A stretch of DNA of 23,068 nucleotides from an uncultured Akkermansia sp. GTDB taxonomy: Bacteria > Verrucomicrobiota > Verrucomicrobiia > Verrucomicrobiales > Akkermansiaceae. The translations under genes and the position numbers were made by a program. The stretch is taken from assembly GCA_904502165.1 (NCBI GenBank), contig CAJGDB010000020.1, positions 1-23,068 of the forward strand, in the 5' to 3' direction. Positions within the stretch are counted from its first letter, which is position 1, and every line of letters begins with the position of its first letter. Of this stretch, positions 13,856 to 21,647 are shown in pieces. The notes under the pieces were generated by a model, which did not search any database, was not told the origin of the DNA, and saw only the letters and a program-made list of their open reading frames with translations.

Positions 13856-16183
13856 ATGAAACCTCTCTCTCCTCTCTTTTTCCTTCCCCTGGCTCTATGC
13901 TGTCTGTGTTCCTGTGATTCTGACAGCTCAAAAAAAACCGTCTCTCCAGAAGATGAGCTGGAACAACTGGGGATTACCCAGGAGCAATACGATGAACAGC
14001 TCCTGACAGAAGCCGCTCATGGTACTGCCAGGGTCATCAGGATTCTGCTGAGGGCCGGAGCCGATGTCAACACAAGGGATGCCCAGGGCTGCACTCCACT
14101 CCACAAAGCAGCAGAAGCTGGGCGAACCCGTATTGTCAAACTGCTCATTAACCAGGGGGCTGAGATCAACCCGCTGGATAAAAAATCTCTCACGCCGCTG
14201 GATTACGCCCAGAGAAGCAACAACCTGGCCGTAGCGGAATTCCTGCGTGGGAAAGGAGCAAAGGGACACCCCCCCCATGCAACAGACTCTCCGGCTTCAG
14301 AACCCTCCGCATCTGATAGTCAGGCGCTCGCTGCCGCCACCATCAGAGGAAGAACAGAAGAAGCCCTGCGGCTCATCAAAGCCGGAGCAAACGTGAACCA
14401 GAAGGACACGAACCTATGGACTCCGCTGCACCAGGCCGTTCTCAAAAACCATGTGGAAATAGCCAAGGCCCTCCTTGCCGCAGGCGCTGATGTTTCAGCA
14501 AAAGACAAACAGGGAAACACCCCGCTTCATGAAGCCGCACGCAAAAATCGCCCAGCCATGATTGAGCTGTTACTCCAGCATGGCTGCGACCCGAATGTGC
14601 GAAACAATGAAAAATGGGCACCCCTTTTCTTTGCCGCTGAAGCAAGCCATATAGAAAGTGCCAGGGCCCTCCTTGCCGCAGGCGCTGATGTGAACGCAAA
14701 GGATAAGGATAACTGGACACCATTGCATTCGGCTTCGTTCTGGGACAAGGAGAAGATGGTCCGACTTCTTCTGGATGCCGGGGCCGATGCCCGTGCGGCA
14801 GATGTCTATGGCCGGACACCGCTGCACGATGCAGCCAGAAAAGACTCCTGCAAAGTCATCACCATGCTGCTGGAAGCAGGAGCCAGTCCTGACCACCGGG
14901 ACACGAAAGGCCGCACCCCTCTCGACTGGGCCCGGAATATGAGGAAGGACAATGCAGCCAGAATGCTGCAGCAGGAAACGGCGGCAAATACCTCGGAGCA
15001 GCAGCCGGCTTCCTCATCCTCTTCTTTACTCAATGCGGTGAACAACAATGATGGCAATACTGCCTATAGGCTTCTAGCCGCCAAGACAGATGCCAATTCC
15101 CGCAATGAACACGGAGAAACCGCTCTGCACATTGCCGCACAGAAAGGCAACATGAACATGGTCTGCCTTCTGCTGAAATTTCCAGCCTTCATTAATGCAC
15201 AGGATTCCTCAGGAGACACTCCGCTACATTACGCCGCACGCCAAGGACATACCGACATTGTTGACCTTCTGCTGATATGCGGAGCAGATGCTACCCTGAC
15301 AAACAACAAAAAACTCACCCCCAGGAGACTCGCAGTGACGAACAATCAGAAAAACGTTCTTCCCGTGTTTGCCAGATATGCCAGAAAACCAGTAGCCGCA
15401 AGCAAGAACTCTCCTATCTATAAGAGAGGTAATGCTGGAGACACACCCTTGCATGATGCAGCCAGGGATTTTGATTACCGCAAGCTGCGCGACCTCTACC
15501 TGCAAGGCGGCAACGTCAACGTGACAAACTTCTTCGGGCGTACCCCCCTGCACAATGCAGCCCAGACCGGCAACATCATCGCCATCCGTATTCTCCTGGC
15601 TGCCGGGGCTGATATTCATGCCAAAGATAAAAGCAACCAACCCCCTGTTTATTACGCCCGGATGTACGGCAAGAACAATGCTGTCCATCTGATTATGGAT
15701 GCCGAGAACCAGGCATCCGGTGGTGCCTCCCTTTTCCACCTTGCCGGATATGGTTCACCTGAAGCATTGAAAACAGCATTGAAAAACAAGAAAGGCATTA
15801 ACAGAGTGGACGACTCCGGCTGGCCTCCCCTGCTGCACGCCGTTACCAACGGGAAAACGGAAAATGTGAGGCTTCTGCTGAAGGCCGGGGCAGACCCCAA
15901 CGCCAAAACAAGGGATAACTGGACGCCTCTGCATGCTGCAGCGCTCAAGAACCAGGAGGAGATACTCATCATGCTTCTGGAAGATGGCGCAGATGTCCAC
16001 GCAAAGGATGACTATAAGCGCACACCGCTGCACGATGCCGCCCGGGGCGGCACCCCGGGTATCATCCGCATTCTGCTCCAGGCTGGAGCCAGAACCGACC
16101 TCAGAGACTCCACACGCCGCACCCCTTATGATTGGGCTCAACGCCACAATAAGACTGAAGCCATGCGCCTGCTGCAGAAATGA
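13856..16183 (+). CDS. Large ankyrin-repeat lipoprotein
   Basis: 775 residues. The start at 13856 (MKPLSPLFF) is preferred over the longer open frame because it gives a lipoprotein signal ending LCLCSC, with Cys18 or Cys20 modified; upstream codons overlap the Sel1 gene. Almost all the rest is ankyrin repeats of 33 residues, roughly 16-18 in all, with TPLHxAA signatures at about 79, 188, 221, 288, 320, 424, 454, 530, 562, 690 and 722. Short Ser/Pro/Ala-rich linkers near 138-155 and 375-392 break the array into blocks. There is no catalytic domain. Ankyrin arrays bind proteins; facing the periplasm or cell surface, the partner is unknown. Nucleotide-level identity between some repeats shows recent internal duplication. 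It is second in a pair with the Sel1 gene. Confidence 0.9.
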   Translation: MKPLSPLFFLPLALCCLCSCDSDSSKKTVSPEDELEQLGITQEQYDEQLLTEAAHGTARVIRILLRAGADVNTRDAQGCTPLHKAAEAGRTRIVKLLINQGAEINPLDKKSLTPLDYAQRSNNLAVAEFLRGKGAKGHPPHATDSPASEPSASDSQALAAATIRGRTEEALRLIKAGANVNQKDTNLWTPLHQAVLKNHVEIAKALLAAGADVSAKDKQGNTPLHEAARKNRPAMIELLLQHGCDPNVRNNEKWAPLFFAAEASHIESARALLAAGADVNAKDKDNWTPLHSASFWDKEKMVRLLLDAGADARAADVYGRTPLHDAARKDSCKVITMLLEAGASPDHRDTKGRTPLDWARNMRKDNAARMLQQETAANTSEQQPASSSSSLLNAVNNNDGNTAYRLLAAKTDANSRNEHGETALHIAAQKGNMNMVCLLLKFPAFINAQDSSGDTPLHYAARQGHTDIVDLLLICGADATLTNNKKLTPRRLAVTNNQKNVLPVFARYARKPVAASKNSPIYKRGNAGDTPLHDAARDFDYRKLRDLYLQGGNVNVTNFFGRTPLHNAAQTGNIIAIRILLAAGADIHAKDKSNQPPVYYARMYGKNNAVHLIMDAENQASGGASLFHLAGYGSPEALKTALKNKKGINRVDDSGWPPLLHAVTNGKTENVRLLLKAGADPNAKTRDNWTPLHAAALKNQEEILIMLLEDGADVHAKDDYKRTPLHDAARGGTPGIIRILLQAGARTDLRDSTRRTPYDWAQRHNKTEAMRLLQK
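14467..14691 (+). repeat. 27-bp direct repeat within the ankyrin gene
   Basis: An identical 27-base segment beginning GGCCCTCCTTGCC occurs at 14467-14493 and 14665-14691. The offset is exactly 198 bases, or 66 residues, which equals two ankyrin units. Nearby sequence is diverged. This fits past duplication of a two-repeat unit or gene conversion between repeats. Confidence 0.85.
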
Positions 16184-16286
16184 GCCGCACAACACATATA
16201 CAGACGCCTGAATCAACACATTCCCTCCCGACCATACACCCCAGTAACGGGGAAGCAAGGAATCCCCGGAGACAATCAAAATAAGC

Positions 16287-16315
16287 TTGCCCCGGACAGA
16301 AAAACATGCTACTAT
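16287..16315 (+). promoter_or_regulatory. Promoter of the glycosyltransferase/YrbL group
   Basis: TTGCCC (16287-16292), 17-base spacer, TACTAT (16310-16315), with TGC before the -10. The predicted start near 16322 gives a leader of about 26 bases to the ATG at 16348. The rest of the gap after the ankyrin gene (16184-16286) holds two overlapping weak hairpins built on CCCC/GGGG blocks but no T-run terminator. Confidence 0.7.
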
Positions 16316-16347
16316 CAGAGTGTTGAGGAACAAAAATCCCAGACTAT

Positions 16348-17418
16348 ATGGATTCAAATCTCTCCCATACCCCGATCCACACTCCTTACACCATTGTCTT
16401 TGCCAGCAATGAAAAAGGCGTACTTCCTCTTTCTCTGGCTCTGTGGTCCCTGCTCAAAAGAGCCTCAGATACGACAACTTATGATGTATACATATTAAGC
16501 GACGGCATTTCGCCGGAATCCCAGAAGAGATTGCAAGATATTTCTGCTGGCATCCATGCCAGACACCAATTGAATTTCGTCGATGCCGGACCGGTTCTGG
16601 ACGAGAAGATTGAAGAAAAATACGCTTTTTACTTACCCCGGTCAGCCTGGGCCCGCATCTTCATTCCTGACTTAATTCCTCATGCCACCCGCGCCTTGTA
16701 TGTTGATATAGACATCCTTGTCTGTGACGACTGCGCCCCACTCTTTGAAGTAGACATGCAAGGGGCCGCCATTGGAGCCGTATACGAAAGCGCTTCTTCA
16801 GAGGAGAACAGAGCCAATCAACGGCTCGACATCCCGGTGAACTACCCCGGATATTTCAACTCCGGGGTACTGCTGATGGATTTGGAAGTATTCAGACGGG
16901 ATCATTTGTCTGAGAGAGTCATGCAGTTCGCGGCAGATTACAGCGATAAGCTTGAAGCAAAGGACCAGGACGCCTTGAATGCGGCCCTCTACCAGCGGGT
17001 ATTCCGGCTTCATCCCCGCTGGAACTGGCACGATGGACACACCCGCCGCTTCCTGAAAGCCAATCCTGATAACCGGATGTGGAAATCCTACGAACCCAGA
17101 GAAGTGGTAGAAGCCTCTCTCTACCCGGGGATTCTGCACTTCATCGGATTCCACAAGCCGTGGAACTATAACCACCGCATCATGCGAAAGAAATACGAAG
17201 ACGCTATCCGAGAATCCGGGCTGCCTGGATTCTTCCCGATCCCCGGGTGGAATTTCAAGACATGGCTCACACGCATTCTCTATGCTCCCATGTATGCCCT
17301 GACCTGGCTGAAAATCCAACGTCTGGCAAAGAAATGGGGCGTTACTAACGAGCCGAAGGTGACAACCTGGGGCGTGGCAGAAGACATTTCCCGGAAAGGA
17401 TGGCCTCCCCAGGCATAA
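16348..17418 (+). CDS. Glycosyltransferase family 8 protein
   Basis: Transfers a hexose (typically Glc or Gal) from a UDP-sugar, in bacteria usually to the LPS core; cytoplasmic or peripheral at the inner membrane. The 356 residues show the GT8 layout: nucleotide-sugar start YTIVFASNEKGVLPLSLAL (14-32), metal-binding DxD as YVDIDILV (118-125), FNSGVLLMDL (170-179), DQD (206-208) and the late HFIGFHKPW (264-272) that closes the active site. The C-terminal 50 residues are basic and aromatic and could associate with the membrane. It is first of a three-gene group with its own promoter; the next gene starts 64 bases on across an AT-rich gap. The acceptor cannot be predicted. Confidence 0.92.
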   Translation: MDSNLSHTPIHTPYTIVFASNEKGVLPLSLALWSLLKRASDTTTYDVYILSDGISPESQKRLQDISAGIHARHQLNFVDAGPVLDEKIEEKYAFYLPRSAWARIFIPDLIPHATRALYVDIDILVCDDCAPLFEVDMQGAAIGAVYESASSEENRANQRLDIPVNYPGYFNSGVLLMDLEVFRRDHLSERVMQFAADYSDKLEAKDQDALNAALYQRVFRLHPRWNWHDGHTRRFLKANPDNRMWKSYEPREVVEASLYPGILHFIGFHKPWNYNHRIMRKKYEDAIRESGLPGFFPIPGWNFKTWLTRILYAPMYALTWLKIQRLAKKWGVTNEPKVTTWGVAEDISRKGWPPQA

Positions 17419-17482
17419 TCTCCCCTTGCACCTAATCATACAATAAGAATATTTCAACCATTTTCATAAAAATTTATATACC

Positions 17483-18253
17483 ATGAACGAGGAACCCACC
17501 TGCAACATCATCTGCCTCAAATGGGGCACCCGGTATCCGGCGGCATACACCAATACACTTTACCGTTCCGTCAAGAAGCATCTGCATCGCCCCTTCCGCT
17601 TCGTCTGCGTCACAGACAATCCGGAAGGTCTTGATGAAGGCATTGATGCCCAGCCCTTCCCTCCGAATCCCGGTTACAAGAATCCGGGTGACTGGCCTGG
17701 CATCTTCTCCAAACTGGCCATTACCCAGGATGGCTTCGCCGGTCTCAAAGGCCCTACCCTCTTCCTTGATGTGGATGTTGTCATCATGGACGACATCGAC
17801 TGTTTCTTCGACTATAAGCCGGGTGAGAACTGCATTATCCACAACTGGATTGAATGGCACAAGACCCTCTTCCGCAAGCGCCCCAATATCGGCAACTCCT
17901 CCATCTTCCGGTTTGAGGCCGGGAAATCCGGCTACATATACGAAACCTTCATCAAGGAATTCGACCGGGCACACGATAAGAGCCAGTTCCCGACAGAACA
18001 GGCCTTCCTCACTTATGCCATGAAGAAGGTCAACTGGTGGCCGTACGACTGGGCACAGAGTTACAAGCGCTGCTGCCGTCCCATTTTCCCGCTCAACCTT
18101 TTTGTTGCACCCAGACCACCTAAGACCCGCATCCTTGTATTCCACGGCAATCCTGACCCCGACCAGGCTGTAGTAGGTTTCGATGATGGCAAAGCCCACC
18201 ACAAGGTGCTGCCGGCACCCTGGATTGAGGATTATTGGAAACTGGATGTCTGA
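17483..18253 (+). CDS. Glycosyltransferase-like protein with DxD motif
   Basis: 256 residues with no signal peptide. The N-terminus CNIICLKWGTRYPAAYTNTL and the run FRFVCVTDN resemble nucleotide-sugar-binding starts. The central TLFLDVDVVIMDDID (92-106) carries a DxD (96-98) typical of GT-A glycosyltransferases. Later GNSSIFRF (137-144), TEQAFLTYAM (171-180) and VFHGNPDP (219-226) occupy the positions of acceptor and closing motifs in GT8-like enzymes. I cannot assign a CAZy family by eye. Its last 8 bases overlap the start of the YrbL-type gene, so the two are tightly coupled. An envelope-glycan role is inferred from its neighbours. Confidence 0.72.
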   Translation: MNEEPTCNIICLKWGTRYPAAYTNTLYRSVKKHLHRPFRFVCVTDNPEGLDEGIDAQPFPPNPGYKNPGDWPGIFSKLAITQDGFAGLKGPTLFLDVDVVIMDDIDCFFDYKPGENCIIHNWIEWHKTLFRKRPNIGNSSIFRFEAGKSGYIYETFIKEFDRAHDKSQFPTEQAFLTYAMKKVNWWPYDWAQSYKRCCRPIFPLNLFVAPRPPKTRILVFHGNPDPDQAVVGFDDGKAHHKVLPAPWIEDYWKLDV

Positions 18254-18836
18254 TACCCGTATGCTGCAGCTTACCCGCATCATCAATAAAGGCGGCCGGC
18301 GGCTCTGTATGGAGCATCCGGATGACCCTGACAAGTGTGTCAAGGTCATCATGTTCCCGCGCGACCTCTATCTGCTGAAGAGGGATCTGGAAGCATATAA
18401 GGCCGTCAAGCCCATCCTGAAGGACTTGCTCCCCTACTACCATGAAGAATTGGTGGATACCCAACTGGGGCCGGGGCTGATATGTGAAATTGTCAAGGAT
18501 GACGATGGCTCCATTTCCCGCAGGCTTACAGACTACATCTGCCAGAAAAAAGCCAACAAGAGAACGCTGGCCCAGATTGCCATCTTCGCAAAGCTCGTCA
18601 CCGAAAACGGCATCCCGTTCTACGATATGAACCCCAACAACTTCCTGGTTCAAATCAAGAATGGAAAGCAGCGGCTCCTCTATGTTGACCTGAAGTACTA
18701 CGGCATCTACAAGCCCTGGATTTACCTGCACCTGGAGCGCATTATTCCGGCTCTTTCACGGATGATAGTCAAGAGGAGGCTCAAGCGGCTTTTCGACTGG
18801 CTGGAGGCAAATCCCCAGACACCTTCTGAAACGTAA
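18246..18836 (+). CDS. YrbL-type kinase-like protein
   Basis: 196 residues resembling the PhoP-regulated YrbL family, which has a small protein-kinase-like fold. Visible elements are RRLCMEHPDDPDKCVKVI (18-35) with a candidate ATP-binding Lys33, the catalytic-loop-like FYDMNPNNFLV (125-135) with Asp127 and Asn132, and LLYVDLK (144-150) with Asp148 in the DFG-like position. YrbL function is not settled; related small kinases phosphorylate LPS core sugars, and placement after two glycosyltransferases makes a glycan kinase a reasonable inference. The start at 18246 overlaps the previous gene by 8 bases; MLQLTRI at 18261 aligns better with E. coli YrbL and could be the true start. A strong terminator follows. 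Confidence 0.8.
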   Translation: MSDTRMLQLTRIINKGGRRLCMEHPDDPDKCVKVIMFPRDLYLLKRDLEAYKAVKPILKDLLPYYHEELVDTQLGPGLICEIVKDDDGSISRRLTDYICQKKANKRTLAQIAIFAKLVTENGIPFYDMNPNNFLVQIKNGKQRLLYVDLKYYGIYKPWIYLHLERIIPALSRMIVKRRLKRLFDWLEANPQTPSET

Positions 18837-18855
18837 ATCCTCCCCCCCCCTTGAC

Positions 18856-18891
18856 AAAAAGGCTGCCGGATTTCTCCGGCAGCCTTTTTTT
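18856..18891. terminator. Bidirectional terminator between YrbL-type and SurA-like genes
   Basis: GGCTGCCGGA (18861-18870) pairs perfectly with TCCGGCAGCC (18875-18884) around TTTC. It is flanked by AAAAA on the left and TTTTTTT on the right, so it works as an intrinsic terminator on both strands. It lies between two convergent genes, 19 bases after one stop and 23 before the other. Confidence 0.95.
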
Positions 18892-18914
18892 GATTGAAAT
18901 CCCGATAACGGGCA

Positions 18915-19919
18915 TCAGATAAAAGTGCGAATCACCGCCTTGTCACGCAGGCGGTCCACCCACTGGCGGTAACGGCGCTCGCTCTTCTTGCGGCGCACAG
19001 CGTCGTCCACCTTCTGCTTGACCTCCGGGTTGCTGAGAGCAGGCGCAGAAGCCAGCTGCTTGCCGTGCACCTTTACAATGGTGAAACCAGCAGGGTCAAG
19101 CAAGGGACCGACCAGCTGGCCAGGCTTGGCTGCAAACACCACGTTGGCAAACTCCACCGCCAGGTCATCGCGGCGCAGAGACGGCCACTTACCACCCTCC
19201 TCGGCATGAGCATCGCGGGAATGCTGGCGGGCAGCATCGGCAAAGGAAATCCTGCCGGCCTCAATATCCTCACGCAGACGGATGGCAAATTTGTAGCGTT
19301 CCTCCGGTGTCATCATGGGGTCCTCCGGGTCAACGGCTGGAATGAAAATCTTGCTGTAGGTGATACGGTCCTTGAGAATATCGCGGTACTCAGAGCTGGT
19401 ATTCTTGTACTCCTCGCGGATTTCATCCGGGGTGGGGGGAATACCACGTTCATAACGCATACCGCGCATGGCAGAAACAGTAATCTCCTTACGCACAGAA
19501 TCGCGGTACTCAGAATAATTCATGCCGCTCTTACGCAGGTTATCAAGGAAATCGGCGCGGTCTCCATTGTATTGAACCAGAATGCGGCGGTTGATTTCCT
19601 CGTCCACCTGGTCATCCTTGATGGAATAGCCCTTGGTTGTGAAATCGCTCAGCACCAGCTCTCGCTCAATGAGATCATTGAGCACGGCCTTCTTGGCGGC
19701 CACCAGTTCAGAATTGAAGCGGGGGCCCTGGCGCGGATACAGCAGCATCAGCTCACGGAAATAAGGTGCCAGGCGGGCACGTACCTCACTGGAGGTAATC
19801 GGGCGGCCATTCACAGTAGCAGCAATGCGGTTCACTACTGTGGCAGCCTCGGCACTCTGGGTCACTCCGGCTGCAAGCAGGGTCAGCAAAAGGGCGGCGA
19901 AACGGCTTAAAAGTCTCAT
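18915..19919 (-). CDS. SurA-like periplasmic peptidyl-prolyl isomerase
   Basis: Periplasmic chaperone/isomerase likely helping outer-membrane proteins fold. The start at 19919 (MRLLSRFAALLLTLLAAG) gives 334 residues and a good signal peptide cut after QSAEA; 18 further upstream codons are open but run across the promoter. After cleavage comes a SurA N-terminal domain (VNRIAATVNGRPITSSEV, then LNDLIERELV) to about 160, then one parvulin (rotamase) domain at about 185-285 with SKIFIP, RISFADAARQHSRD, EEGGKWPSLRRDDL and FAAKPGQLVGPL. E. coli SurA has two parvulin domains and 428 residues; this one-domain form is shorter. A basic C-terminal helix ends the protein. It is a single-gene transcript. 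Confidence 0.9.
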   Translation of the reverse strand: MRLLSRFAALLLTLLAAGVTQSAEAATVVNRIAATVNGRPITSSEVRARLAPYFRELMLLYPRQGPRFNSELVAAKKAVLNDLIERELVLSDFTTKGYSIKDDQVDEEINRRILVQYNGDRADFLDNLRKSGMNYSEYRDSVRKEITVSAMRGMRYERGIPPTPDEIREEYKNTSSEYRDILKDRITYSKIFIPAVDPEDPMMTPEERYKFAIRLREDIEAGRISFADAARQHSRDAHAEEGGKWPSLRRDDLAVEFANVVFAAKPGQLVGPLLDPAGFTIVKVHGKQLASAPALSNPEVKQKVDDAVRRKKSERRYRQWVDRLRDKAVIRTFI

Positions 19920-19924
19920 ATCGG

Positions 19925-19940
19925 ATGGAGTATACTCCAT
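19925..19940. promoter_or_regulatory. 16-bp perfect palindrome over the SurA-like promoter
   Basis: ATGGAGTATACTCCAT is its own reverse complement. It contains the entire -10 hexamer and ends 5 bases before the start codon. The position is ideal for a dimeric repressor to block RNA polymerase, but no regulator is known for it. Confidence 0.5.
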
Positions 19941-19957
19941 GCTGCAGGAAGATGCAA
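19929..19957 (-). promoter_or_regulatory. Promoter of the SurA-like gene
   Basis: Minus-strand TTGCAT (19957-19952), 17-base spacer and TATACT (19934-19929). Transcription would start near 19922, about 3 bases before the ATG at 19919, giving an essentially leaderless mRNA. Confidence 0.7.
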
Positions 19958-20008
19958 CATTCTTCTTTGTCACGAGTGGATTTTATGCTCGCCATGAATA
20001 AGCCTGCG

Positions 20009-20017
20009 TGGTAGAAT
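20009..20017 (+). promoter_or_regulatory. Possible extended -10 of the aminotransferase gene
   Basis: TGG directly precedes TAGAAT (20012-20017), an extended -10 pattern. No convincing -35 is present at 16-18 bases. A start near 20024 would lie 25 bases ahead of the ATG at 20049 and exclude the ATG at 20016. Confidence 0.35.
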
Positions 20018-20048
20018 GGCAGGGTTAAACAATCTCATCCCCCCTGAT

Positions 20049-21140
20049 ATGGCCATCAAACTGTTCATTCCCGGTCCGACCGTTGTCTCCGAAGACATTC
20101 TCAAGGAAATGTGCCTGCCGATGATAGGGCATCGCTCCAAGAAAGCTTCCGAGATTCAGAAGCGTATATCTGACAACATGCAGAAGGTTCTCTTCACCGA
20201 AAACCGCATCCTGCTCTCCACCTCCTCAGGTTCCGGCCTCATGGAAGGAGCCATCCGCTCCTGCACCGCCAAGCGCGCCGCTGTCTTCTCCATTGGTGCC
20301 TTTGGCGACAAGTGGTACAAGATGGCCAAGACCAATGGCATTCCTGCAGACAAGTTCGACAGCGTCATGGGTGAACCCACCACCGCTGAAATGGTGGATG
20401 CCGCTCTTTCCACCGGTAAGTACGATGTACTCACCGTCACTCACAACGAAACATCCTCCGGCATCCAGAACCCTGTGGAAGAGATTGCCGAGGTAATGAA
20501 GAAGTACCCGGATGTCGTGTGGTGTGTAGATGCCGTCTCCTCTGCCGCCGGCTCAAAGATTGAGACCGACAAGCTGGGTATCGACGTACTCATCACCTCT
20601 ACCCAGAAAGCCCTGGCCCTGCCCCCCGGCCTGGCTATCTGTGCCATGAGCCAGAAGGCCTATGACCGCACCGCAGAGGTGGAAAACCGTGGTCTGTACT
20701 TTGACCTCCGCACCCTCTGGGACTTCATCGACAAGAAGAACTACCAGTACACCTCCACCCCCTGCCTTTCCCTCATGTATGCGCTGGATAAACAGCTCCA
20801 GCACATTGTAAACGAGGAAGGCATCGAAAACCGCTTTGCCCGCCATGAGGAACTGGCGGCCTACACCCGCGCCTGGGCAGATGAATACTTTGCCGTCTAC
20901 CCGAACCGCAAGTATCTTTCCAAGACCCTCACCGTCATTGATTCCCGCCCCAAGGGAAGCGACCAGATGATTTCCATTCCCGAGCTCAACGCCTTCCTTG
21001 CCCCCCGCAACCTGCAACTGGGCAATGGCTACGGCGGCCTGAAGGACAAGACATTCCGCATTGCCCACATGGGCGAACTGCAGATGGACGACATGAAGGA
21101 AATCACCGCAGCCGTGGAGGACTTCCTCAAGTCCAAGTAA
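20049..21140 (+). CDS. Class-V aminotransferase, SerC / serine-glyoxylate aminotransferase-like
   Basis: PLP-dependent cytoplasmic enzyme of 363 residues. The start MAIKLFIPGPTVVSEDIL is chosen because FIPGPT is the usual N-terminal motif of this group; the ATG 33 bases earlier would add residues foreign to the family and lie inside a possible -10. Motifs are SSGSGLMEGAIRS (59-71) for cofactor phosphate, HNETSSG (132-138), CVDAVSSAAG (159-168) with Asp161 under the pyridine ring, STQKALALPPG (184-194) with Lys187 as the Schiff-base lysine, and FRIAHMG (336-342) with Arg337 for the substrate carboxylate. It could be phosphoserine aminotransferase (serine synthesis) or an alanine/serine-glyoxylate enzyme; motif reading cannot settle this. 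Codon bias suggests good expression. A terminator follows. Confidence 0.88.
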   Translation: MAIKLFIPGPTVVSEDILKEMCLPMIGHRSKKASEIQKRISDNMQKVLFTENRILLSTSSGSGLMEGAIRSCTAKRAAVFSIGAFGDKWYKMAKTNGIPADKFDSVMGEPTTAEMVDAALSTGKYDVLTVTHNETSSGIQNPVEEIAEVMKKYPDVVWCVDAVSSAAGSKIETDKLGIDVLITSTQKALALPPGLAICAMSQKAYDRTAEVENRGLYFDLRTLWDFIDKKNYQYTSTPCLSLMYALDKQLQHIVNEEGIENRFARHEELAAYTRAWADEYFAVYPNRKYLSKTLTVIDSRPKGSDQMISIPELNAFLAPRNLQLGNGYGGLKDKTFRIAHMGELQMDDMKEITAAVEDFLKSK

Positions 21141-21163
21141 AACCTCCTTTCCAGTAATCCCCC

Positions 21164-21200
21164 CGGGCAGGAGACGCGCATGTGTCCCCTGCCCGTTCTT
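21164..21200 (+). terminator. Likely terminator after the aminotransferase gene
   Basis: CGGGCAGG (21164-21171) pairs with CCTGCCCG (21188-21195), with GAC/GTC pairing continuing past one mismatch, followed by TTCTTCTCT. The U-tract is interrupted, so efficiency is uncertain. Confidence 0.65.
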
Positions 21201-21215
21201 CTCTAACAAAACATT

Positions 21216-21641
21216 ATGAAAAACCCTCAATTCATTCTCAACTATGATGTCATGTACTACGACACCGACTGCGGCGGCGTGGTACACAACCTGGCCTACC
21301 TGCGCTGGGTCGAGGAATGCCGCACCAAGATGGCCCCAGACATCGGCATCGACTTCCTGGGGCTCATTCAGGAAAACCGCCACCTTGTGCTGGTCAGCCA
21401 CGAAGTGCAGTACAAGCGCCCGGCCTTTATGGGCGATAAGATTCAGATTCATGCCTGGGTGGAAAAGGTAGAGAAATCCCGCTTCTGGTGCGTGTTTGAA
21501 ATCCGCCGCGATGACGGCCAGCAAGTCTGCGTGAAAGTGCGCCAGTGCCTCGCCCTGGTGCAGATGCCCCAGGGGCGTCCCCAGCGCATCCCCGAAGCCT
21601 GGTATGCCAGCGCCGCCCCGGCAGAGGATTTAGTGGATTAA
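21216..21641 (+). CDS. Acyl-CoA thioesterase, YbgC/4HBT hotdog family
   Basis: A 141-residue single hotdog-fold protein, the normal size for the family. The signature YYDTDCGGVVHNLAYLRWVE (14-33) matches the 4-hydroxybenzoyl-CoA thioesterase/YbgC active site, with Asp18 as the likely catalytic residue. Family members hydrolyse acyl-CoA thioesters; YbgC acts on short chains and associates with the Tol-Pal system in E. coli, but no tol genes are here. The substrate is unassigned. The next gene, a small membrane protein, begins 6 bases after the stop, so they share a transcript. Confidence 0.9.
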   Translation: MKNPQFILNYDVMYYDTDCGGVVHNLAYLRWVEECRTKMAPDIGIDFLGLIQENRHLVLVSHEVQYKRPAFMGDKIQIHAWVEKVEKSRFWCVFEIRRDDGQQVCVKVRQCLALVQMPQGRPQRIPEAWYASAAPAEDLVD

Positions 21642-21647
21642 CATCAC

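Noticed and set aside
16225..16280. Overlapping CCCC/GGGG hairpins after the ankyrin gene as a terminator or switch
   Set aside because: The stems are only 4-5 bp, have no U-tract and match no riboswitch I know.
17475..17480. TATATA preceded 17 bases earlier by TTTCAA, as a promoter for the second glycosyltransferase gene
   Set aside because: Transcription would start after the ATG at 17483. TTGCAC at 17426 with an 18-base spacer is possible but the -10 (TATTTC) is weak, so no promoter is annotated.
18841..18856. C-run followed by TTGACA, resembling a -35 box
   Set aside because: It lies at the foot of a strong terminator with no -10 at 16-18 bases and no downstream + strand gene before 20049.
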